A DNA stretch of 64,000 nucleotides from JASSUD01 sp031963415 (lineage in GTDB: Bacteria > Pseudomonadota > Gammaproteobacteria > Burkholderiales > Burkholderiaceae), in NCBI GenBank assembly GCA_031963415.1, contig JASSUI010000001.1:1054001-1118000 (forward strand), read 5' to 3'. Within the stretch, counting starts at the first letter, position 1, and every line of letters starts with the position of its first letter. Under the pieces are notes generated by a model. The model was not told where the DNA came from and ran no database searches. It saw nothing but the letters and a program-made list of their open reading frames with translations. A program made the position numbers and the translations under genes. Shown in pieces: positions 51,860-60,543 of the stretch.

Positions 51860-52306
51860 TCAAGCGGTGCCCGTGCTACCAAAACCACCTGCTCCCCGAT
51901 CACTTTCATTGAAATCCTCGACTAAATTAAATTGAGCCTGTACAACCGGCACCACGACAAGTTGCGCTAAGCGTTCAAAAGGTGCGAGGGTAAAGGCTTG
52001 GTTACCCCGATTCCAGGTCGAGATCATCAGCTGCCCCTGATAATCCGAATCAATTAACCCAACCAAGTTCCCCAACACAATCCCATGTTTATGCCCAAGC
52101 CCTGAGCGAGGCAAAATCAACGCAGCATAGCCTGAATCTTCAAGGTGAATAGCAATACCAGTCGGTATCAAAGCCGTTTCACCCGGGTTAAGCGTCAATG
52201 GCGCGTCAAGACAAGCGCGCAAATCCAACCCAGCGCTACCCTTCGTCGCATATTCAGGGAGCTGTTCACGTATACGTTTGTCGAGAATTTTTAGTTTGAT
52301 TTCCAT
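51860..52306 (-). CDS. dut: dUTP diphosphatase
   Basis: Hydrolyses dUTP to dUMP and pyrophosphate, keeping uracil out of DNA. The 148-residue trimeric dUTPase has the five family motifs: KGSAGLDLRA, LPRSGLGHKHG, NLVGLIDSDYQG, FERLAQLVVVPV and DRGAGGFGSTG. Functionally linked to dcd at 2.4-2.9 kb. Confidence 0.97.
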   Translation of the reverse strand: MEIKLKILDKRIREQLPEYATKGSAGLDLRACLDAPLTLNPGETALIPTGIAIHLEDSGYAALILPRSGLGHKHGIVLGNLVGLIDSDYQGQLMISTWNRGNQAFTLAPFERLAQLVVVPVVQAQFNLVEDFNESDRGAGGFGSTGTA

Positions 52307-52798
52307 AGCAAAAAAGTAGTGATGCAGGCATAGGCCATATGTAGATGTATAAAAAGAGGCATTAACTTCTGCCGCTAAAGCTTATTTTCGCATTTTCACC
52401 CCTTCATCACTCATCCATTTCTTATTCTTTCTTCCTATTGCCAAGAGCGCTGTATCTGACTGGTCTCAGCACAATTTATTAGATGAAGCGGTAACGAGAA
52501 TGGACAAGATTCAGAAAGGCAAAATCATAGAAGATTACACACAAGCGTAGTAATCGGCCTATCGCCCGCAAGGCGCCTTGAAGAAACAAGTGGCAAGGAC
52601 AAGAAGAGGAGTAGAGTGGAATGCCGCGCAGAAGAAGACCGATCAGACAATGGTGCAATTTGCCCGCACACAAGCGTGGTCCTGGGTCACGTTGGCGATA
52701 TTGGTGAATCCGAAGAATCGGATATCCCGTTTGAAAGAGTGAGTTTAACAACGTACCCGAATCTGAGCGGCATTCCATAGACAATAGTGGAGCAAACC
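52307..52798 (+). other. non-coding region upstream of the IS110 transposase (probable left end of the element)
   Basis: IS110-group elements carry a long non-coding left end that encodes the bridge RNA. The part from about 52500 to the transposase start is purine-rich and repeat-structured, unlike the dut leader before it. The exact left boundary could not be fixed; a hairpin GATTAC..GTAATC at 52533-52555 is a candidate landmark. Confidence 0.5.
52617..52777 (+). ncRNA. putative IS110 bridge RNA
   Basis: TGGAATGCCGC (52617-52627) and GCGGCATTCCA (52767-52777) form a perfect 11-bp terminal stem enclosing 139 bases, with a perfect internal hairpin ATCCGA-AGAA-TCGGAT (52708-52723). The 161-base span ends 21 bases before the transposase ATG. 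IS621-type bridge RNAs are of similar size and lie in the left end. An 11-mer in the predicted RNA (CACACAAGCGT, 52667-52677) also occurs at 52538-52548, near the likely left end of the element. Structure and function are inferred. Confidence 0.5.
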
Positions 52799-54136
52799 AT
52801 GCCGACCCGCAAGAGAGAATTAATAGAAATAGCGTACCCGAATGCAGCAGGAATAGACATAGGCTCATCTAGCCATTATGTGGCCGTGCCAGGAGATAGA
52901 GACGAAAGCCCGGTACGAGAGTTCAAAAGTTTTACAGGGGATCTGGAGCAGTTGGCAGATTGGTTAAAGGCGTGCGATATAGAGATAATCGCGATGGAAT
53001 CGACCGGGGTCTATTGGATTCCGTTGTTTGAATTGCTAGAGTCGCGCGGTTTTACCGTGTATTTGGTGAATGCGCGGCATGTCAAAAATGTGGCAGGGCG
53101 AAAGAGTGATGTGCTGGACTGTCAGTGGTTACAGCAGTTGATGAGTTACGGATTGTTGTCTGGCGCCTTTAGGCCGAAAGAAGAAGTGTGTGCACTGCGT
53201 TCAGTATCACGGCAACGCGACATGTTACTGCGCTACCAAAGTCAGCATATTCAACACATGCAGAAAGCGCTCACGCAGATGAACATCCAGTTAGCGAATG
53301 TGATTTCCGATATTGTGGGTGAGACGGGTCAAAAAATTATCCGAGCTATTCTCGCTGGAGAGCGTGATGGCGCGGAGTTAACGAAGCTTAGGCATGGTCG
53401 GATTCACGCCAGCGAAGATGACATTGCTAAATCGTTGCGGGGTAATTGGCGCGGTGAACACTTGTTTGCACTTAAGCAAGCGGTTGCTCTCTATGATTTC
53501 TATGCAGAGCAATTAAGCGAGTGCGACCATCAACTCGAAACGATGCTTAAACAGATGCAGATTCAATCGGGTGATCCTGGTCCTTCGATCCGTAGTCACA
53601 CTCGCCCAAAGAATGCACCTCAGTTTGACGGGCGCACACATTTATTTAAGCTGTGCGGCGTGGATCTGACGCGCATTCATGGTATTAACGCCACGACCGC
53701 ATTAAAGGTTATCTCAGAAATTGGCACGGATTTATCTCGTTTCAAGAGTACTAAGCATTTTACTTCTTGGTTAGGTTTATGTCCGGGGACGAAGATTTCT
53801 GGAGGGAAAGTGCTTTCGAGCACATGCAAACGCACCACTAATCGGGCTACGCAAGCATTTAAAATAGCTGCCGCAGCTTTACGACGAAGCCAGTCTGCGT
53901 TAGGGGCATATTATCGCCGTATGTGTGCCCGTCTGGATCGACCTAAAGCTATTACGGCAACCGCACATAAACTGGCTCGGCTCATTTACACGATGCTGAC
54001 TAAAGGGTCTGAGTATACAGACCAAGCCCAAGATTACTATGAACAACATTACCAGCAACGCGTAATACGCCATCTCTCTCAACGTGCAGAGAAACTCGGA
54101 TTCCAGCGGGTTCCCCTCCCTCAAGTAGCAGTTTAA
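52799..54136 (+). mobile_element. IS110-family transposase (bridge-RNA-guided recombinase type)
   Basis: A 445-residue IS110 transposase. The N-terminal RuvC-like DEDD domain shows the acidic residues in GIDIGSSSHYVAVPG, IIAMESTGVYWIPL and GRKSDVLDCQWLQQL. The C-terminal IS116/IS110 domain contains LCGVDLTRIHGINATTAL, SEIGTDLSRF, WLGLCPGTKISGGK and the Ser-bearing SSTCKRTTNRATQAFKIAA. All expected motifs are present, so it may be active. ATG at 52799 with GTGGAG 6 bases upstream; a GTG at 52787 is an alternative. The element abuts the truncated NACHT gene on its right. It is the only insertion sequence recognised here. Confidence 0.93.
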
Positions 54137-54171
54137 AAAACCTTATAAATCAATAGCTTATTTTTTGTTTC

Positions 54172-56208
54172 TTGAAAGGGTTTACCTATATACAAAATTG
54201 CGCACTAGCATTGACTAAATCAGCTTTGACTATTGCTCAAGATAATAAAAACTTTAAAAAGCGATATGCAGACGTGTACGAAGCATTTTTTGAGGAAGGA
54301 GCTAAGACACGGCTGCTACGCTTTAATGCGCCATTCGAAATTAAGCAAAAGCAGCATTACGCATTTTCGCATAAGTCAATGCAGGAATATTTAGTCGCGC
54401 GCGCCATTTGCATGCCTGAGTTTGAGGAGACGGAACCCCATCCAGCAGATGAACTCAATCAGCTTTCGTTAGGCAACGAGCCAGTGATCTTAGATTTTCT
54501 GGTTGAACAGGTTAGAGCACAGCCGCTGTTTAAAACATACCTTAATGCTTGGATAAAAACCTCTAAGAAAGCTAATTCGCCTGTAACGATAGGTGCCGCC
54601 AATGCGATCACGGTGTTAGTAAGAACGGGGGTGCCCTTTACTAGTGCGGATTTACGGGATATTCGTATTCCTGGCGCGGATTTGAGCTATGGCGTATTTG
54701 ATTCTGCCCAGTTGCAAGGGGCGGATCTTAGTAACACGAACTTAACTGGCATATGGATGCGCCACGCAGATTTAACGGGGGCGCACATGGACGGAGTGCA
54801 GTTTGGGGAGTTACCAAGCTTGCAGTTCGAAAGTTCTGTGAATGCTTGTTGCTATTCGCCCGATGGACGCTACCTAGTGATCGCAGCAGATGAGAGACCA
54901 GGAAAGCTAGCGCTATATGAGGTCGAGACTTTAGCGCATGTGCATACGTTCGAAGGTCATACCGACGAGGTGACAAGCGTCGCGTTCTCAAGCGCTGATC
55001 AAACGCTAGCCTCGGGCAGTTGGGACAAGACGGTGCGGCTGTGGTCGATCGCCGAGAAAAAACCATTGCACACGTTCAAAGGGCATACCAGCTCGGTGAC
55101 AAGCGTTGTGTTCTCAAGCGATGGCCAAACGCTGGCCTCAGGCAGTGGGGACAAGACGATGCGGCTGTGGTCAGCCGCCGAACAAGAGCCGTTGCACGCG
55201 CTCGAAGGACATACCGACTGGGTGACAAGCGTTGCGTTCTCGCCCGATGGCCAAACGCTGGCCTCAGGCAGTGAGGACAAGACAATTCGGCTGTGGTCGG
55301 TCGCCGAGAAAAAAACGTGGCACAGGTTCGAGGGGCATACCGACAAGGTGGCAAGCGTCGCGTTCTCAAGCGATGGCCAAACGCTGGCATCGGGCAGTGG
55401 AGACAGTACGGTGCGGTTGTGGTCGTTCGCCGAGAAGAAGCCGTTGCACAGGTTCGACGGGCATATTGACAGGGTGACAAGCATCGCGTTCTCAGGCGAT
55501 GGCCAAACGCTGGCATCGGGAAATTCGGACGATACGGTGCGACTGTGGTTGGTAGATGAGAAAAAGCCGTTGCACAGGTTAGAAGGGCATACCGACTATG
55601 TGTATAGCGTCGCATTCTCAAGCGATCGCCAAACGCTGGCCTCTGGCAGTAAGGACAAGACGGTGCGGCTGTGGTCGGTAGCCGAGAAAAAGCTGTTGCA
55701 CACGTTCGAAGGGCATACCCACTCGGTGACAAGCGTCGCGTTCTCAAGCGATGGCCAAACGCTGGCATCGGGTAGTGGGGATAAGACGGTACGGCTGTGG
55801 TCGATGACTTCAGGCCAATGTTTAACCGTGATTCAAGGTTTTAATGGGGGCGTCAATTCTGTTGCTTGGTACACGAGCGCAGAAGGAGTCTGGCTGGCAA
55901 CGGGAGGTGACGACAAAGTGATACGCCTTTGGCAAGTGCATCGGAACAGTGAGGCGTGCCGCGTGACATTACACTGGGCCTCAGCACAGACGACATTGAC
56001 GACGCCAGGTATGTGTATTCAAGATGTGATCGGACTCAGTGCGAGGAATACACAGCTACTCAAGCAACGTGGAGCGACGGGAGAGCCGCGCAAGACTATA
56101 AAGCAGAAATCGCAGTCATCGCTGGTAGAAAGAGCAGAAGCGCCAACATTCACGCTACCGGTCCAAGCGGGTAATCGCTCTAGATCGACTTGTCTCAATT
56201 TCGCTTGA
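54172..56208 (+). pseudogene. 5'-truncated NACHT-pentapeptide-WD40 gene
   Basis: A 678-residue open frame beginning at a TTG with no proper start. The first 130 residues match the post-NACHT helical region of the protein at 60544 (HYAFSHKSMQEYLVARAI against YRFIHKSLLEYFVSRAL). No P-loop is present upstream, where the IS110 element ends. Residues about 155-210 are pentapeptide-like (ADLRDIRIPGADLSYGVFDS). Seven near-identical WD40 repeats follow (about 258-551), flanked by a diverged blade on each side. A C-terminal tail (HWASAQTTLT, GLSARNTQLLKQRGATGE) is shared with the protein at 60544. It is probably a gene beheaded by the IS110 insertion; expression of the propeller alone is possible. Confidence 0.8.
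54943..55824 (+). repeat. seven tandem 126-bp WD40-coding repeats
   Basis: Each 126-bp unit encodes 42 residues of the form HxFEGHTxxVTSVAFSSDGQ then TLASGSGDKTVRLWS. The units are highly similar at the nucleotide level, including third codon positions (GCAAACGCTGGC recurs). The array length is exactly 7 x 126 = 882 bp. Antisense and out-of-frame reading frames inside it are artefacts of the repetition. Confidence 0.95.
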
Positions 56209-57015
56209 AAACGAGCGAGTCAGTGTGCATTTGAAATGGTTTAGTCTAAATAAAGAGAGTTTTATATGAAGAAGAGCTTTAGGCTTAGGTGGGGAAGCAA
56301 AAAAAAAGATGAAGAACTTTCCGGTTGAGAATGAATATAAACGCACACATGCAGTGAAGAAAAAAAGACGGTTGATCGCTTACTTTGTTCATATTCAGCT
56401 TTCCTCTTCAAATAAACAGAAATGAAGAAAGATAAGCTGTATGTACAAGTGAGATAGATGAGTGCTCACTGTCTACGCTTGGATTTAATAAAAATCTCAG
56501 AATATACGCCATTAATCGTATGCACGGTTTTCAAAGATGAAATCCCCCCTCGGAGACAGTTAGGCATCCACTGCGTTTTAAAGATTCTATGGTTTCTTCG
56601 GTTTGTCCTACATTAAAAAATGGCCTATTTTTTGCGCTTATTTATACGCTTATGTTTTCGGAGTTAAACAGTATAGGTATATGGCTCTTATCTATCGCTA
56701 AAAATGCTAAGCCATAATCGATAGGTTAAACAACGAAAAGAAAAATTCACTAACGAGCAAATTAGATAAATGTCAAAAATAAATAAAAGGCGAAGTGAAG
56801 GTGTGAGAAGAGGGGGGGACAAGCACTTCCTTAAGGATGCAGTAAATGCGGCTAAATAATCAAAACAGAGCGCAAAAGTAGAAATAGAAGAGAACGGTTT
56901 TTTGTTCGTGATAGGGGTGATTTTAGAAGGAAGTAGCTGAGTTAGAGGATTTTTCTTTATTTTTTACTATTAATAATTTTCCTATTAAAAATAACGCAAG
57001 AAATGGGGTTTTATT
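56209..57015. other. 807-base AT-rich spacer
   Basis: No convincing gene. Two short frames could be noted: 56266-56328 (20 residues, MKKSFRLRWGSKKKDEELSG) and 56770-56859 (29 residues, basic); neither has support. The last 60 bases are very AT-rich and probably carry the promoter of the gene at 57016. Confidence 0.3.
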
Positions 57016-60000
57016 ATGAATGAAACTATGCCCATGGCATCTTCATCAAGATCCTCAGCCAGTTACCCGTCTATTAGCGCTGCCAATCAATCTCAAGGAG
57101 AAAATGATTCTTTAGAAGGACCAGAAGATCCCCTTGTTAATGTTGAACACTCCCTAGTTCTAAACGAGCCCAGTTTGCCTGCGCCGGAGCGCCGGTTCTC
57201 CCTCGGTCGGCCGGCGATTCCCCCCGCACATTATGTGCTTAGAGAGCAGTCGGACCAATTACTTAGACTGCTGAGAGAGGAGCCCCGAGCGCTGATTGAA
57301 GTCATCGGCTTGCCCGGGGTGGGCAAAACTACGCTGCTTCAGCGCCTGATTGATCCGCACCATGCTCCCTTCACCTCCTACGATTTGATTGCTTGGATTG
57401 ACTGCAGCAGTGTGAGTCGTGCCCATGCGGATATCCAAGCTATTAGTAATACGCTTGGTCATCGCGGCCTAAGTCCGCAGGGAGCTTTGGGGCAAGTAGC
57501 AAACTATGTGCAGCAACATCCACGTTCACTCTTGATATTGGATGGGTTGACACTTGGCAATGTCGATTTTGTCTTGAAAGATCTAAAGCCTTCCTTTGGG
57601 GCTGCTCAACTAATCTATACGACGACCCAGAGTTTGACCGATACACTTAGCCAAAGTTTAGGGCGATCCGTCAAATCTCTTTGCCTAGACCCTTTTACCT
57701 CAGATCAAACGAGGCAGTTAGTTCAGCAGTGCCTGCCCATAGTGCAACTCGAGGCAGGCGATCTTACTCAGGTCATTGTGCTGACGGGGGGGTATCCGGG
57801 CGTCATTCAGGCGTTGTGCCGGTGCTATCAAAAAGTGGTCGTGGGGCCTAGGAACTTTTCCGACTTTTTGAAGCAAACGGGGAAACACCAGGGGGCGAGA
57901 GATATCTTGCTAAGCGAGATTGCGCGGGAGAGTCTGGCATCACTTGAAAAGGGGGCGAAGAAGAATCCGATTGCAGCTCGGGCATTGGATATTGTTAAGC
58001 AGGCGGCCTGGCTGGGAGACCACCACATCCCCTTTACATTTTTTTTAAATGTGCACCAGCAAGTTGATGAAGACGCTATAAATATGTTGCATGAAGAGCG
58101 GCTCGCAATTCTGGATGTTGATAATCGAGAGACTCATCGAGAGGCACAAAGTCTTAAGCTTAACTCAGCCTTTTTAAATGTGATGCGAAAACGGTATCAG
58201 TCAGAACAAAACCAACTGCTTGCAAAAAACATTCAGCGCATGTTTGAAGTTTTCAGTTATTTGACTGATAACGAAAGCAGAAATGGCCAGAATAAGCGTC
58301 CAGAAGACTTAAAACCCTATGCAGATCTGGTGCAAACACTTCTGGATACCTGCGCCGAGGCCCCATTTGCTGAGCATGTTCCCTTACTGAGTCAAGTGCT
58401 GACATTGGGCTGCAGCCTAGCCAGACTCTACTACCTGCATCACGGCGAGCTGCGGCTGGCCTACGAGTGTCTGCAAAAAACGCAGTGCTTCTTTAAGCAG
58501 GGACTATCTGAGAATCTCATCGTGCACTTTGCACAGACACCAGAGAAATTTACCCCCCGACCCATTTCTGAGGAAGAAACCAAGTTACTCAAACTGTATG
58601 CACAAGAATATCTGTATCAATTGGCTACCATTGCTTCTCAGCTGATTCCACGCGGCCAAGGCCAGGTAGCGATGGAGGTCAGTCAGAATTTTGAGAAGAG
58701 TTATGCCATTCAGATTAATTTGGGCAAAGCAGGTGATCCTGAAGCGATTGCCTATACGCTGCGCAACTTGACCCGGGCTTTGCGTAAGCAGGGGCGTTTA
58801 GTTGATGCACTTGAAGAATATGCAAAATTACAGGAATGGATGAACTTGGCGCAACATTCGGAGGTGTTCGATGAGCGCACGAGAGCAGAGCTTTTGATTG
58901 ATCGGGGGATTATCCAAAAGGAAGCGGAAGATGCTAAGCCGGAAGGTCAGCGGTATTACCAGGGTGCGATAGATACTCTTCGCGAGACACACCGTGTTTA
59001 TCGGGAACATGACACGCCGAATCGAGGTCAAGCATTAGGGATGCTGTCTATTTATCTTGGGGAGGTCTATCTGGCTGCGGGTGAATTCGACAAAGGTATT
59101 ACGCATACCTGCCAAATTCTTTATTACGATGGCGAGCCTCGAGAAAGACGGGCGCGTGCTTACTTCAATCTCGCTCGGGCGTTTGATAAAGAGGGGGGAT
59201 ATGAGGCCTTGGCTAAGCTCTTCATTGATCAGGCCGTGCCTCTCCAAATCGAGGCCTATCAGACTAGGACAGAAACTTTACGCCTCAAAATAGAACAAAA
59301 ACTACTGCAATGCTATAAGCAACGCGAGCCACACCGAAGTAATGTCCAAACAGGCAATTGGGAGACGCAAACGCAGCTGACAGAGTATTGCAGAGAACAG
59401 CTGTTAGCGGGTAGTGAGCCGCAGAACGTGTTGTCTCATGAAACGATTAAGGAGTTGGAGGACACTGCTTACAAATGGCTATGGCACAGAGATTTGGAAA
59501 CAGACATCGATGTCCAACAAGCCGAGGTTGAGCAGAGAAAGATTGAGCTTGAAAAAAAGGAAAGAATCCGAGAGAAGAAAAGGGCGTTACAGAGTCAGCA
59601 AGACGAACTGTGGTATCGCAGTTTTGTGATAGATATTCACTTGAATGAGGAAAAGAATCGACACACCAGATATTTTTCCGCTCAATTCCGAAACGAGCTA
59701 CTCAATCAAATTATTAAGCAGTTGCGAGTCGCGAGTGGGGCAAAGGTGCCGATGGGTAAAATCGAAGTAGCAACAAGGCTGATCCAGGTATTGTCAGGCG
59801 CGTTGCCCAAGATCCAAATTAGCAGCACGACAGGAATCACTGGTACGGTGGATCTAGCAGCCATTGTACGGGAGTTAACGGGAGTGCTCAGCGAGTGGCA
59901 TCACAGTCATCTAAAGGCGGTCGCCCAGCGCGTAGCAGAACTCTTCACGGAGCCTGAGCCACAGAAAATGCAATTGTCTGGCCGTATCCAGCGGCAGGTG

Positions 60001-60480
60001 GAGGAGATGGCCTACTATGCAGCTTGTTGCTGGCAGCCTGTGTTATCAGGAAAAAACTGGCAAGAAGAAGATATTCGGAATTTGGCCAAGTATGGCGCGC
60101 GTCGCGTGATGGACTACCTGAAAACAGACGTTGCCGACAAGCTATCTCCTCAGGAACGGGTGGTATACGCTTTGAAGAATGGTAAAGCGAGTACCCAATT
60201 GATTCAATGCCAAGAAGGGAGGGGGGGATGGTTGCCGCAGGACCACTGGAGCATCCAAGGATTCTTTGCCCAGCCTGGTGTTAAGGTGGGAACCGAGGAA
60301 GAGGGGCAAAAGGTGTATCTCCCGTCCTGGCAAGCACGTCCAGATGTTTACGGGTATCGCTTCGGATCGCGGGTTGAGGTGCGCACTAGCCTATATCATG
60401 GGCCATTTAAGAATGAGGCTGAAGTGCAACAAAGAGCAAAAGAGGCGCGACGCCAGCAGAACCCTTGTACGGTGATGTAA
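57016..60480 (+). CDS. STAND NTPase (NB-ARC-like) with TPR repeats and C-terminal CaaX box
   Basis: A 1154-residue protein. The Ser-rich polar N terminus (about 1-60) is followed by a P-loop STAND domain: Walker A IGLPGVGKTTLLQRL (about 97-111), Walker B SLLILDGL (about 172-179), and the sensor-like LIYTTTQS and winged-helix-like region with LTGGYPGVIQALC. Residues about 460-800 are helical TPR-type repeats (LRNLTRALRKQGRLVDALEE, LGEVYLAAGEFDKGI). A charged coiled coil (about 840-880) and a further helical domain follow. The chain ends QQNPCTVM, a C-a-a-X sequence with Met at the last position, the pattern recognised by eukaryotic farnesyltransferase. STAND proteins switch on ligand binding and act in defence or signalling; the CaaX end suggests host-membrane anchoring. 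Both are inferred. Confidence 0.82.
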   Translation: MNETMPMASSSRSSASYPSISAANQSQGENDSLEGPEDPLVNVEHSLVLNEPSLPAPERRFSLGRPAIPPAHYVLREQSDQLLRLLREEPRALIEVIGLPGVGKTTLLQRLIDPHHAPFTSYDLIAWIDCSSVSRAHADIQAISNTLGHRGLSPQGALGQVANYVQQHPRSLLILDGLTLGNVDFVLKDLKPSFGAAQLIYTTTQSLTDTLSQSLGRSVKSLCLDPFTSDQTRQLVQQCLPIVQLEAGDLTQVIVLTGGYPGVIQALCRCYQKVVVGPRNFSDFLKQTGKHQGARDILLSEIARESLASLEKGAKKNPIAARALDIVKQAAWLGDHHIPFTFFLNVHQQVDEDAINMLHEERLAILDVDNRETHREAQSLKLNSAFLNVMRKRYQSEQNQLLAKNIQRMFEVFSYLTDNESRNGQNKRPEDLKPYADLVQTLLDTCAEAPFAEHVPLLSQVLTLGCSLARLYYLHHGELRLAYECLQKTQCFFKQGLSENLIVHFAQTPEKFTPRPISEEETKLLKLYAQEYLYQLATIASQLIPRGQGQVAMEVSQNFEKSYAIQINLGKAGDPEAIAYTLRNLTRALRKQGRLVDALEEYAKLQEWMNLAQHSEVFDERTRAELLIDRGIIQKEAEDAKPEGQRYYQGAIDTLRETHRVYREHDTPNRGQALGMLSIYLGEVYLAAGEFDKGITHTCQILYYDGEPRERRARAYFNLARAFDKEGGYEALAKLFIDQAVPLQIEAYQTRTETLRLKIEQKLLQCYKQREPHRSNVQTGNWETQTQLTEYCREQLLAGSEPQNVLSHETIKELEDTAYKWLWHRDLETDIDVQQAEVEQRKIELEKKERIREKKRALQSQQDELWYRSFVIDIHLNEEKNRHTRYFSAQFRNELLNQIIKQLRVASGAKVPMGKIEVATRLIQVLSGALPKIQISSTTGITGTVDLAAIVRELTGVLSEWHHSHLKAVAQRVAELFTEPEPQKMQLSGRIQRQVEEMAYYAACCWQPVLSGKNWQEEDIRNLAKYGARRVMDYLKTDVADKLSPQERVVYALKNGKASTQLIQCQEGRGGWLPQDHWSIQGFFAQPGVKVGTEEEGQKVYLPSWQARPDVYGYRFGSRVEVRTSLYHGPFKNEAEVQQRAKEARRQQNPCTVM

Positions 60481-60543
60481 CTCCCAGCAGAGGCAAGTGA
60501 TCTATTCGGTGGACTAGAACTAATCAACAGAGGAGTGTTGAGA

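Noticed and set aside
54999..55768. Long antisense and out-of-frame reading frames in the WD40 array
   Set aside because: They exist only because the 126-bp unit is a multiple of three and lacks stops in those frames; no starts or protein features support them.
56266..56859. Two short frames in the 57-kb spacer
   Set aside because: They encode 20 and 29 residues with no conservation that I can recognise, and purine-rich runs make false ribosome-binding sites common here.
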